This document shows positions 1-6,895 of a stretch of DNA of 64,000 bases, in pieces; the first letter of the stretch is position 1, and each line of letters opens with the position of its first letter. Below the pieces are notes generated by a model. It was not told the DNA's origin and did no database searches. It saw only the letters and a program-made list of their open reading frames with translations. The DNA comes from Paenibacillus alkalitolerans (GTDB lineage: Bacteria; Bacillota; Bacilli; Paenibacillales; YIM-B00363). The DNA lies in assembly GCF_016482785.1 (NCBI RefSeq), contig NZ_JAEMXM010000007.1, positions 1 to 64,000 on the forward strand. The letters run 5' to 3'. The position numbers and the translations under genes were made by a program.

Positions 1-7
1 ACTCGTT

Positions 8-22
8 GTTCAGTTTTCAAGG
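8..22 (-). promoter_or_regulatory. rRNA leader boxA-like sequence
   Basis: The minus strand reads CCTTGAAAACTGAAC followed by AACGAGT. This motif is characteristic of rRNA operon leaders and spacers in Bacillales, where boxA recruits the Nus antitermination complex. It lies downstream of two promoter-like sequences on the same strand, so an rRNA operon probably starts just past the left edge. B. subtilis also has an rRNA operon next to pdaB. The rRNA gene itself is not in the window. Confidence 0.65.
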
Positions 23-71
23 AACAAGCTTCGGCTTTTTCAACCGCCACCGTTTTAGCGGCGACTTTTAT

Positions 72-101
72 ATACTATCACATCCAGCATATACAATGCA
101 A
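72..101 (-). promoter_or_regulatory. Proximal rRNA-type promoter (P2)
   Basis: On the minus strand, TTGCAT (101-96) is separated by 18 bp from TAGTAT (77-72), then the transcript would pass a GC-rich stretch and the boxA-like sequence. Tandem sigma-A promoters of this kind are typical of Bacillus rRNA operons. Confidence 0.55.
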
Positions 102-201
102 GTTGTTTTTTCAGGAAATTTCAACCTCATCTTGCCGGATGCGACATCAATACTTTGTACAGTTCCCTCGTCATCGGACGATTTTCGGAACAGCGAGAAA
201 T

Positions 202-231
202 AATTTATCACATGCATGCCTTCAAGGTCAA
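202..231 (-). promoter_or_regulatory. Distal rRNA-type promoter (P1)
   Basis: On the minus strand, TTGACC (231-226) and TAAATT (207-202) are 18 bp apart. It lies about 130 bp upstream of the proximal promoter, a usual arrangement for tandem rRNA promoters. The repeat array at 283-1117 sits directly upstream of it. Confidence 0.45.
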
Positions 232-255
232 GCCCCGCTAAAATTTACCTCAATC

Positions 256-280
256 AGAAAACCTTCTATCGAAGCACAAG
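256..280 (+). repeat. Dispersed palindromic element, copy A (left half)
   Basis: AGAAAACC is followed by TTC TATC GAAG, a small hairpin, and then ACAAG-like sequence is cut by the start of the 81-bp tandem array. The distal arm of the element is absent here. A fuller copy (B) lies on the other side of the array, so the array may have expanded inside or beside an element. Confidence 0.6.
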
Positions 281-282
281 TG

Positions 283-1117
283 CTCCTGTTTTACTTCGGC
301 ACAACGTGGTTCAGCCGCGAACCACCGTGTTTCATTGTGAAACAAGCGCTTCCGTTTATCCGCCTCCTGTTTCACTTCGGCACAACGTGGTTCAGCCGCA
401 AACCACCGTGTTTCATTGTGAAACAAGCGCTTCCGTTTATCCGCCTCCTGTCTCACTTCGGCACAACGTGGTTCAGCCGCGAACCACCGTGGTTCATTGT
501 GAAACAAGCGCTTCCGTTTATCCGCCTCCTGTCTCACTTCGGCACAACGTGGTTCAGCCGCGAACCACCGTGTTTCATTGTGAAACAAGCGCTTCCGTTT
601 ATCCGCCTCCTGTTTCACTTCGGCACAACGTGGTTCAGCCGCAAACCACCGTGTTTCATTGTGAAACAAGCGCTTCCGTTTATCCGCCTCCTGTCTCACT
701 TCGGCACAACGTGGTTCAGCCGCGAACCACCGTGTTTCATTGTGAAACAAGCGCTTCCGTTTATCCGCCTCCTGTTTCACTTCGGCACAACGTGGTTCAG
801 CCGCAAACCACCGTGTTTCATTGTGAAACAAGCGCTTCCGTTTATCCGCCTCCTGTCTCACTTCGGCACAACGTGGTTCAGCCGCGAACCACCGTGTTTC
901 ATTGTGAAACAAGCGCTTCCGTTTATCCGCCTCCTGTTTCACTTCGGCACAACGTGGTTCAGCCGCGAACCACCGTGTTTCATTGTGAAACAAGCGCTTC
1001 CGTTTATCCGCCTCCTGTTTCACCTCGGCACAACGTGGTTCAACCGTGAAGCACCATGTTTCAATGTGAAACAAGCACTACCGTTTCATCCGCCTCCTGC
1101 TTCACTTCGCACGATGT
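283..1117. repeat. Tandem array of an 81-bp unit, ten full copies plus a partial one
   Basis: The string CACAACGTGG recurs at 300, 381, 462, 543, 624, 705, 786, 867, 948 and 1029, exactly 81 bp apart, with a partial eleventh copy at 1090-1117. Each unit carries two inverted repeats: GTGGTTC-agccgc-GAACCAC and TGTTTCA-ttg-TGAAACA. Copies alternate between two variants (TTTCAC with CAAACC, TCTCAC with CGAACC), and copies 5-6 and 7-8 form identical 162-bp dimers; copy 10 is diverged. Because 81 is a multiple of three, several frames stay open through the array. The minus frame 1074-250 would give a 27-residue repeat, with K/R and silent changes between units, but has no well-placed ribosome binding site. 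I treat the array as non-coding, with that caveat. Its tight link to rRNA-type promoters suggests a regulatory or chromosome-organising role. Confidence 0.9.
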
Positions 1118-1119
1118 GC

Positions 1120-1200
1120 ATAAGAAAACTTCTATCGAAGTACATTCAAGGAAGCCAGACCGCCATTAAAGCAAGTTTTTCAGATCAGAGTTATAAAAAC
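1120..1200 (+). repeat. Dispersed palindromic element, copy B
   Basis: AAGAAAACTTC TATC GAAGTACATTCAAGGA is followed by GACCGC and a weakened distal arm GCAAGTTTTTC near 1171-1181. The second hairpin seen in the full copies is missing. It flanks the tandem array on the side opposite copy A. Confidence 0.7.
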
Positions 1201-1222
1201 GAAAACCCGGCGCAAACCGGGC
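1190..1222 (-). terminator. Rho-independent terminator of the small unknown gene
   Basis: On the minus strand, CCCGG (1221-1217) pairs with CCGGG (1210-1206) around a 6-nt loop, followed by TTTTCGTTTTT. It begins only a few bases after the stop codon at 1226. Confidence 0.7.
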
Positions 1223-1225
1223 TAC

Positions 1226-1444
1226 TTAACGCGTTTTACGATTCAGTGCATAACGGGACAGATCCTTCGGCGACGCCAATCGCGCATACATCCGAAATAT
1301 TACTTTATAGCGGCTTTCGATCGCCGTCTTCATATCGGCGTCGATTCGGCTGTCGCGCAAGTCCAACAGCATTTCATCCAACTCTTTGCGCAAAATATAA
1401 TCCAGTTCGCGGCATTCCCTATCGGAAAATAATATTCCGAGCAT
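1226..1444 (-). CDS. Conserved small protein of unknown function
   Basis: A 72-residue protein, charged and predicted helical, with no signal peptide, membrane segment or known motif. It starts MLGILFSDRECRELD and contains an acidic helix (ELDEMLLDL) followed by a basic C-terminus. I chose the ATG at 1444, which has GAGGGGG 13 nt upstream; a TTG at 1456 in the same frame lies almost on top of that ribosome binding site. A terminator follows the stop directly. Similar short proteins seem to occur in other Paenibacillaceae, judging from memory only. No function can be assigned. Confidence 0.65.
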   Translation of the reverse strand: MLGILFSDRECRELDYILRKELDEMLLDLRDSRIDADMKTAIESRYKVIFRMYARLASPKDLSRYALNRKTR

Positions 1445-1620
1445 GATCGAACGCAAGCCCCCTCACAGCTAACAATTAAAGTACATATACAGCAAGGACT
1501 AAACAAGAATTATCGCGGCTCAAATGCTGAAAGAGACATACGCCGGACGCCTTATTGTTATGTACATCTTTTGCCATTTTTATAATTGAAGGAGGCTTAA
1601 TTGCCCATATTTCCCCAAAA

Positions 1621-2235
1621 TCACCCGCGAACAAGCCAAAATGTAATTGTGCTTTCAATAAAAGCGGCCGCCAGAAGCGATAAGAACAAAAACGCAATGA
1701 GACGTTTCAACGATCCGTGGAACCGTTTGAGCTCCCCGCGTTCGTCCCTTCTCCTCCCGCGAATCGCGCCGGCCAACTCACGAAATATAAGCCCCCCGTA
1801 ACGAAGGCCGTAAGCAGCCGCAATAATTATAGCCGTCAATTCCAACACTCCATGCGGCAAAATGCCGCGTACCACCATACTGCCGGCATCAATCCCGGAT
1901 TCCGCCGCCACCGAAACGATATAGCCTAACAGCATGCCGTTCACCGTCAGCAAAAACACCGGAAAAATACCGAACAGCGCTCCCAAAAACACAACGGCCA
2001 CGGCTTTAATGAAATTGTTGAAGAAGATGAACAAAAATATCCAAACCTGCGCATTATCCATTTGATCCAATCTTTCCACCGTTTGCCGAAGCGAATCCGC
2101 TTGACCAAGCAAAAACCGGTCGAGCGCATCGGTTCCGTATCCGATCGCAATCCCCGCGATAAATATGAGAGCGCCGGTAAAGATATAACGCTTCAACCTC
2201 GCCAAGTCCGCCGCAAATTCCCTCAAACTGCTCAA
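1621..2235 (-). CDS. SpoIIM-family (DUF95) integral membrane protein
   Basis: About 204 residues with four or five hydrophobic segments: one near the N-terminus (YIFTGALIFIAGIAIG), two or three in the middle, and a last one near the C-terminus. The motif ILPHGVLELTA between segments is characteristic of the SpoIIM/DUF95 family, whose founding member works in the DMP peptidoglycan-remodelling complex during engulfment. This shorter paralogue type is widespread and its role is not fixed. I chose the TTG at 2235 because GGGAG lies 9 nt upstream and the family N-terminus fits; an in-frame upstream ATG at 2331 would add 32 hydrophilic residues without a good ribosome binding site. It is divergent from pdaB, so the two may share a promoter region. 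Confidence 0.75.
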   Translation of the reverse strand: MSSLREFAADLARLKRYIFTGALIFIAGIAIGYGTDALDRFLLGQADSLRQTVERLDQMDNAQVWIFLFIFFNNFIKAVAVVFLGALFGIFPVFLLTVNGMLLGYIVSVAAESGIDAGSMVVRGILPHGVLELTAIIIAAAYGLRYGGLIFRELAGAIRGRRRDERGELKRFHGSLKRLIAFLFLSLLAAAFIESTITFWLVRG

Positions 2236-2270
2236 GGCTCCACTCTCCCTTCGTGTTTTCAGTCCCCGGT

Positions 2271-2306
2271 TTATTCGTGCCCTTTTTTGTCCAAAAATGC
2301 TTGCAT
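2271..2306 (-). other. Possible 11-codon leader ORF upstream of the SpoIIM-like gene
   Basis: An ATG at 2306 has a perfect GGAGGAG ribosome binding site 7 nt upstream and encodes MQAFLDKKGHE before a TAA at 2271. It lies in a different frame, 35 nt upstream of the proposed TTG start of the SpoIIM-like gene. It could be a translated leader peptide, or the relic of an older start separated from the gene by a frameshift. The strength of the ribosome binding site is the only support. Confidence 0.35.
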
Positions 2307-2395
2307 AACTTGTCTCCTCCGGCATAAACATGTACTACCGATGAAACAAGCCCGTGAGGGGGACGCTCCAAGCCGGGACAAAGGAGGACCTACCA

Positions 2396-3196
2396 GTGAA
2401 CGTATTTTATGTGCTCAACGGTAAAAAACTGAAACAATACTTCATTGTGTTCCTGGCGGCATTGTTTACAGCAGGCGTCATCTACGCGGAACGCGAAAAT
2501 TTGACCGTGTTCCAAAGAGACGACGGCCCGGCGGCCATTTACCAGGTGAACACAAACAAAAAAGTGCTCGCGCTCACCTTTGACATCTCCTGGGGAGAAA
2601 CTCGAACCGAGCCGATCATCGACATTTTGAAGCAAAAAGGGGTTGAAAAAGCGACGTTCTTCTTGTCTTCGCCCTGGAGCAAAAGCCACCCGGAAATTGT
2701 AAAGAAAATATTGGACGCCGGTTACGAAATCGGCAGCCATGGCCATAAACATACGAATTACAGCGAATTGTCCGATGAAGAAATACGCAAGCAAATCCGT
2801 ACCGCGCATGCGATATTGACGGAGGTAACGGGGCAAAGCCCGAAGCTGCTCCGCTTGCCCAACGGCGATTTCGACAAACGCGTCCTTCGTATCGCCGACG
2901 AGCTCGGTTACCGGACCGTTCAATGGGGGACCGATTCGCTGGACTGGAAAAACCCCGGTGTCGACAATATCGTGAAGCGCGTATTGTCCGGAGCTCATCC
3001 GGGAGACATCGTTCTGATGCATGCGAGCGACTCGAGCAAGGAGACGCACAAAGCGCTCCCGATCATAATCGATGAGCTGAGAGCGAAGGGCTACGATTTC
3101 GCGTCGGTTACCGAGTTGATTGAAGGCGCGAACTCGAAGGGGGCGAAAGCGCAAGAACAAAAGCCCGCACAGCCTCGGAAATCGCCGACGTTATAG
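2396..3196 (+). CDS. pdaB: Polysaccharide deacetylase family sporulation protein PdaB
   Basis: A 266-residue protein with an N-terminal membrane anchor (about residues 13-31, YFIVFLAALFTAGVIYA), then a NodB-type deacetylase domain. Visible motifs are LTFDISWGE (motif 1, catalytic Asp), GSHGHKHTNY (motif 2, metal-binding His) and LRLPNGDFDK. PdaB is needed to keep spores viable after engulfment and acts on spore peptidoglycan in the intermembrane space. I chose the GTG at 2396, preceded by AAAGGAGG at the right distance, over an upstream in-frame start at 2354. It is transcribed toward kbaA, with a shared hairpin between them. The sequence FYVLNGKKLKQY near the N-terminus matches the family start. 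Confidence 0.9.
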   Translation: MNVFYVLNGKKLKQYFIVFLAALFTAGVIYAERENLTVFQRDDGPAAIYQVNTNKKVLALTFDISWGETRTEPIIDILKQKGVEKATFFLSSPWSKSHPEIVKKILDAGYEIGSHGHKHTNYSELSDEEIRKQIRTAHAILTEVTGQSPKLLRLPNGDFDKRVLRIADELGYRTVQWGTDSLDWKNPGVDNIVKRVLSGAHPGDIVLMHASDSSKETHKALPIIIDELRAKGYDFASVTELIEGANSKGAKAQEQKPAQPRKSPTL

Positions 3197-3212
3197 CGGC
3201 GCGTCGTGAATA

Positions 3213-3253
3213 AACCGGCAGGTTTAAGCGCACTTATGCGCGGCCTGCCGGTT
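3213..3253. terminator. Hairpin between convergent pdaB and kbaA
   Basis: AACCGGCAGG (3213-3222) pairs perfectly with CCTGCCGGTT (3244-3253), and the loop contains a second GCGC/GCGC pairing. It sits between the pdaB stop (3196) and the kbaA stop (3234), overlapping the last kbaA codons. Neither side has a long T-run, so it is a likely but weak bidirectional terminator. Confidence 0.65.
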
Positions 3254-3845
3254 CGTTTCGTTCCGTACCGAGCAGTTTATGCAGCTGCATGATTTGCCAT
3301 GCGTTGCAAGCAAAGAGCGGCGCAACCATAAATAAGGTGCCGTAAGGGTTATATTGACGGAGCGCCGGCACGGCCTCGAGCAGCGTGACCGCCGTAAGGA
3401 AAAACAACGTGGGCACGAACGAATTCCGGTTCGTTTGCTTAACTTTCAGCCGGGCGATCGGCAGCGACGCAATAAGGAGGACGGCCGGAACGAAAAAGTA
3501 CGGAATGATCGGCTCCCCTGCTTTTGCGCGCAGCACCGCGGAATACACGGAGATGACGACAATAAGAAAAATCTGAGCATAAGCCCATATCGTCTTGGAA
3601 CGGATGATGCCTTGAGCGAAATAATTCATCGTTAAATACGCAAAAAAGCCGAGGTGGCTGAACGCGCCAAGAAGCGCCCCTACGATAACCGTTCCCACGA
3701 GGTTATACCCGAACCCCTGCAGCCCGATTTGTACCGGATTATAATCCGGGTCGGCAAATTGAACCGCAAGTCCAATACCCAACGCAACCAAAATGCCGAT
3801 TCCCACCGTACTCATAAACAGAAAAGTCCACCTTGCGAGATTCAT
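3234..3845 (-). CDS. kbaA: KinB-signalling pathway activation protein KbaA
   Basis: A 203-residue polytopic membrane protein with about six hydrophobic segments, the first at residues 7-30. In B. subtilis KbaA is required for KinB to start the Spo0A phosphorelay. Family features visible here are the GYNLVGTVIVGALLGAFSHL segment and NYFAQGIIRS. It lies between gerD and pdaB, its position in B. subtilis, but pdaB and gerD are on the opposite strand here, so each has been separated into its own unit. ATG start with GAGGAG ribosome binding site. Confidence 0.9.
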   Translation of the reverse strand: MNLARWTFLFMSTVGIGILVALGIGLAVQFADPDYNPVQIGLQGFGYNLVGTVIVGALLGAFSHLGFFAYLTMNYFAQGIIRSKTIWAYAQIFLIVVISVYSAVLRAKAGEPIIPYFFVPAVLLIASLPIARLKVKQTNRNSFVPTLFFLTAVTLLEAVPALRQYNPYGTLFMVAPLFACNAWQIMQLHKLLGTERNEPAGRA

Positions 3846-4009
3846 TTCCGTGTCTCCTCTTGCTTTGTCGCTTGCGCGCCGACATTTTTAAAGTTCGCCG
3901 CAACCTTCATTTTACCAACCGCCGTCAAAAAAAGCCAACGAAGCCGCTTCATAATCCTGTGCCTCGCGACAAACAATAAACCCAAACTCGAGGAAAGGGA
4001 GCAGTCCTC

Positions 4010-4636
4010 ATGAAAACTTATGCAACTCGTTGGCTGAGCGCGGTGACCGCACTATCGTTGCTTACGGCTTGCGCCGTGGAGCAGCAGGAGGCCGCACCGC
4101 CGGATTATAAAGAAGTCAAGGACATGGTTGTCGACATATTGAAGACGGAAGACGGGCAAAAGGCGATCGAGGAAGCGCAAAAGAAAGCGCAAGGCGATCA
4201 GCAATCGGAAACAATGAAAATTTTGCAGACCGGGCAAGGGATGCAGCTGAAAATGGCCGTGAAGGAAGTATTGTCCGACCCCGCCTACTCGACCGCGCTT
4301 AAAGAAATGATGGTGGACCCGAAATTTGCCGGCGATTTCGCCAAAGCTCTAAACAAAGAAGTCAAAGACGTCCACAAGGATTTATTAAAGGATCCGAAAT
4401 ACCGGGAAGCGCTGATCGAGGTGTTGAAGGATCCGAAATTTACGAAAATTATGATGGACACGATGAAGAGCACCGAATACCGGCAGCAAATAATGACAGT
4501 GATGAACGATACGCTGCAAAGCCCGTTGGTTCAGGCGGAATTGATCAAGCTTATGCAGAAAGCGCTGGAAGAGCAAGCGAAGCCGAAGAAAAAAGACAAG
4601 GCGGCCGGCGAGGCGGAAGGCGGCGGCGGCAGTTAA
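4010..4636 (+). CDS. gerD: Spore germination lipoprotein GerD
   Basis: A 208-residue lipoprotein. The signal peptide ends in the lipobox LLTAC, giving lipidation at Cys21. The mature part is highly charged and helical with degenerate repeats of the DPKYREALIEVLKDPKF type, and the tail is lysine-rich then glycine-rich (EGGGGS). GerD scaffolds germinant receptors into the germinosome in the spore inner membrane. Length agrees with the family. It stands alone on the plus strand between kbaA and salA, with AGGAAAGGGAG upstream of the ATG. A forespore (sigma-G) promoter is expected but I could not place one with confidence. Confidence 0.92.
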   Translation: MKTYATRWLSAVTALSLLTACAVEQQEAAPPDYKEVKDMVVDILKTEDGQKAIEEAQKKAQGDQQSETMKILQTGQGMQLKMAVKEVLSDPAYSTALKEMMVDPKFAGDFAKALNKEVKDVHKDLLKDPKYREALIEVLKDPKFTKIMMDTMKSTEYRQQIMTVMNDTLQSPLVQAELIKLMQKALEEQAKPKKKDKAAGEAEGGGGS

Positions 4637-4640
4637 GGCG

Positions 4641-4679
4641 AAAAAACCCGGGAAGCTTTGATGGAAAGCATCCCGGGTA
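4641..4679 (-). terminator. Terminator of salA (also faces gerD)
   Basis: ACCCGGGaagcttt and aaagcaTCCCGGGT form a long stem with a GATGG loop. On the minus strand it is followed by TTTTTTCGCC, so it terminates salA; on the plus side it lies 10 bp after gerD and could also act there, though without a T-run. Confidence 0.85.
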
Positions 4680-4690
4680 TTCGTGCTGGA

Positions 4691-5773
4691 TTATCGCGTG
4701 CTTGCGATAATTTTGTCCGCAAGCTCGAGGTATAGTCGTCCCGTCGGGGATTCCTGCTTATATACGGAGGGCGAGTAGTCCGGTTCGGACGGATGGTTGT
4801 CCGGAGCGCCGAGCGGAACTTGCAGCAGAAGCTCGGTGTGCAGCTCCTCCGCCAGTTTGGCTCCGCCGCCGCGGCCGAATACGTAGTCTCTTTCACCGTC
4901 GCCCCGCTCGTACCACGCCATGTTCTCGACGACGCCGAGAATTTCGTGGTTCGTGTGCAGGGCCATCGCGCCTGCGCGAGCGGCGACGAAAGCGGCGGTC
5001 GCATGCGGCGTCGTCACCAATATTTCCTTGCTCTGCGGAATCATCTGGTGTACGTCCAGCGCGACGTCTCCCGTTCCCGGCGGCAGGTCGAGCAGGACGA
5101 AGTCGAGCTCGCCCCAATCGATTTCGGTCAAGAAGTTGCGCAGCATCTTGCCTAGCATCGGACCGCGCCAAATAACCGGAGCGTTCTCCTCGACAAAGAA
5201 GCCCATGGAGATCACCTTCACGCCGTGGCTCGTTACCGGAACGACGGCGTTGCCTTCCAAGGCCGGGCGTTCCTCAATACCCATCATATCGGGCACGCTG
5301 AAGCCGTAAATGTCGGCGTCTATAAGGCCGACACGTTGGCCGCGGCGGGCAAGCGCGACGGCCAAGTTAACCGTAACCGTCGATTTGCCGACGCCGCCCT
5401 TGCCGCTCGCGACGGCGATGAACGTCGCGTCTTTGTTTGCTTCCAGCAGCGGCCGAACGCGGGTTTGCGGCTCTTCGGGCGCTTGAGCTTGAGCGGCCTG
5501 CAGCTTCTTCGAAATCTCGGCACGCTCGAAATCCGAAGCGTCCCGGCTCCGGATGTGCACTTCGCCGATCCCCGCGGCGCTAAGGGCCTCCCGCACCGCG
5601 TCTTCCATTTCCCGCTTCGCTTCAGCGCTGTCGGTGGCCACCACAAGCGTTAAAGAAGCGCCGGTTTCCTTCACCATTATGTCCCGGATCAATCCCAGGT
5701 CCACCAAGCTAAGCCCCGTGCCGGGATCCTGAATGTTGCGCAGCGCGTTTATCGCTTCGTCTCTTGTAACCAA
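4691..5773 (-). CDS. salA: Mrp/NBP35-family P-loop ATPase (SalA)
   Basis: A 360-residue protein with an N-terminal DUF59/MIP18-like domain (about 1-80), a linker rich in Gln/Ala, and a ParA-like ATPase domain starting at ASGKGGVGKST (deviant Walker A), with DADIYGFSVPDMMG and LLDLPPGTGD. The CxxC iron-sulfur motif of ApbC/Mrp, expected after VVENMAWY, is missing (the segment reads ERGDGERDYVFGRGGG), as in B. subtilis SalA, a regulator of scoC expression. A carrier role in iron-sulfur assembly is therefore less likely. TTG start at 5773, with GAGGGTG 7 nt upstream. Its neighbours cwlD and gerD are the same as in B. subtilis. Confidence 0.88.
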   Translation of the reverse strand: MVTRDEAINALRNIQDPGTGLSLVDLGLIRDIMVKETGASLTLVVATDSAEAKREMEDAVREALSAAGIGEVHIRSRDASDFERAEISKKLQAAQAQAPEEPQTRVRPLLEANKDATFIAVASGKGGVGKSTVTVNLAVALARRGQRVGLIDADIYGFSVPDMMGIEERPALEGNAVVPVTSHGVKVISMGFFVEENAPVIWRGPMLGKMLRNFLTEIDWGELDFVLLDLPPGTGDVALDVHQMIPQSKEILVTTPHATAAFVAARAGAMALHTNHEILGVVENMAWYERGDGERDYVFGRGGGAKLAEELHTELLLQVPLGAPDNHPSEPDYSPSVYKQESPTGRLYLELADKIIASTR

Positions 5774-5812
5774 ATAAATTCACCCTCAAGAATGATATCG
5801 TTGTTCTGTTTT

Positions 5813-5845
5813 TCTATTCATGTGCTTCGATCGAAGTTTTCTTTT
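5813..5845 (-). repeat. Dispersed palindromic element, copy C (left half)
   Basis: The minus strand reads AAAAGAAAACTTC GAT CGAAGCACATGAAT, matching the left arm and first hairpin of the element. The distal arm is missing. It sits in the short gap between cwlD and salA. Confidence 0.6.
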
Positions 5846-5895
5846 ACATTAGCATAAATAGCTTCTCTACTCCAATGTAACGGAGGACATATCAA

Positions 5896-6783
5896 TTATG
5901 GAACCGGGTGCTCCGGGTTGCCGGCGCCGTCATCCGGTTTAGGCCCATCCGCCCCAGGCTCGTGCTCGGGACCGCGGACCTCCGGCTGCCCGGCATCGCT
6001 TTGAACGCCTTGCTCCATATCCTCCACAGTCTTTTGTCCCGAAATTTTTTCACCGGAAGCATAGCGCAGGAAAGCTCTGTAGATCGCAGCGGCCACCTTC
6101 TTCTGATAATCCGGCTGAGCAAGCCTGCCGGCCTCTTCGGGGTTGGACAAAAATCCGACCTCGACAAGCGCCGCGGGCATCTCCGCTTGATCGAGCAAGT
6201 AAATTCCCTTGATTCTCTTCGCCCTCCGGTCGGTTTGCACTACATTTTTTTTAAGCTCCTCTTGAATGAAGAGCGAAAGCCTTTTATTGTCCTCATGATT
6301 GTATGTATAAAATGTTTGAGGCCCGTACCACTTGGATGAACCGATCGCATTAAGATGTATGGAAACAAACGAGCTTGCACCCGATTCCTTAATTATTTCC
6401 GCTCGCTCTTTTAAATCATATGTTTTTCGCCGGCTGTAACCTCTCATTCCTTCCGGCGCCAAATCCGTATCCGTTTCTCGGGTCATCACGACTACCGCTC
6501 CCGATTGCTGTAGATAGTCCCTTAAATACAAGCTGATGGCCAGCGTCACATCCTTCTCTACAAGACCGTCGCGCGAGTTCGCTCCCCCGTCCGGTCCGCC
6601 GTGGCCGGGGTCAATGGCGATGATTTTACCCGAAAGCGGCAGTGTCCAGTAAGTCCAAGTCTTGTCCGCAGGCAGCTGATTTGTGAACACATACACAAGA
6701 AGCGCCGCTATCAGCGCCATTGTGATCATCTTCGTCTTGTTAAGGCCTGCGACCAAAAAGACGACACGCTTGCGCCTTCTCAT
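5896..6783 (-). CDS. cwlD: N-acetylmuramoyl-L-alanine amidase CwlD
   Basis: A 295-residue exported amidase_3 protein. An N-terminal hydrophobic segment (MITMALIAALLVYVF) acts as signal or anchor. The zinc site is visible as IDPGHGGPDGG, then E in GLVEKD, then FVSIHLNA, and the catalytic Glu in LVEVGFLSNPEEA. CwlD, together with PdaA, makes muramic delta-lactam in spore cortex peptidoglycan, which marks cortex for germination enzymes. The C-terminus is extended by about 45 acidic, proline-rich residues (GPEHEPGADGPKPDDGAG) not seen in the B. subtilis enzyme as I remember it. I chose the ATG at 6783 with GAAAGGAG upstream; the longer frame to 6870 runs through the sat terminator. Confidence 0.92.
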   Translation of the reverse strand: MRRRKRVVFLVAGLNKTKMITMALIAALLVYVFTNQLPADKTWTYWTLPLSGKIIAIDPGHGGPDGGANSRDGLVEKDVTLAISLYLRDYLQQSGAVVVMTRETDTDLAPEGMRGYSRRKTYDLKERAEIIKESGASSFVSIHLNAIGSSKWYGPQTFYTYNHEDNKRLSLFIQEELKKNVVQTDRRAKRIKGIYLLDQAEMPAALVEVGFLSNPEEAGRLAQPDYQKKVAAAIYRAFLRYASGEKISGQKTVEDMEQGVQSDAGQPEVRGPEHEPGADGPKPDDGAGNPEHPVP

Positions 6784-6840
6784 AAGAAAAACTCCTTTCG
6801 AAGTACTCTCAATGAAGCGGGTACGTCGAAAGAAAAATCC
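6784..6840 (+). repeat. Dispersed palindromic element, copy D
   Basis: AAGAAAAACTCC TTTC GAAGTACTC is followed by TCAATGAAGCGGGTACGTC, which is identical over 19 bp to copy F upstream of rpoB. The distal arm has decayed to GAAAGAAAAATCC. It covers the ribosome binding site region of cwlD and the T-run of the sat terminator. Confidence 0.65.
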
Positions 6841-6889
6841 ACCCCGTACCCAATAGATTCGATAACTCATCTATATGGGACAGGGTGGA
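6832..6889 (-). terminator. Terminator of the cysH-sat operon
   Basis: On the minus strand TCCACCCTGTCCCATATAGAT (6889-6869) pairs with ATCTATTGGGTACGGGGTGGA (6858-6838), about 18 of 21 pairs, with a short loop, followed by TTTTTC. It starts just after the sat stop codon. Confidence 0.85.
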
Positions 6890-6895
6890 CAAATA

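Noticed and set aside
283-1117. CRISPR array
   Set aside because: The whole 81-bp unit is conserved, with no variable spacers between short repeats, and no cas genes are nearby.
283-1117. Canonical parS sites
   Set aside because: No exact TGTTTCACGTGAAACA was found; the array palindrome has a 3-nt centre, so it is reported only as parS-like.
103-1446. Long plus-strand frames through the repeat array (about 447 and 277 codons)
   Set aside because: They exist only because the 81-bp unit is a multiple of three. Substitutions between units are non-conservative in these frames and no ribosome binding sites precede them.
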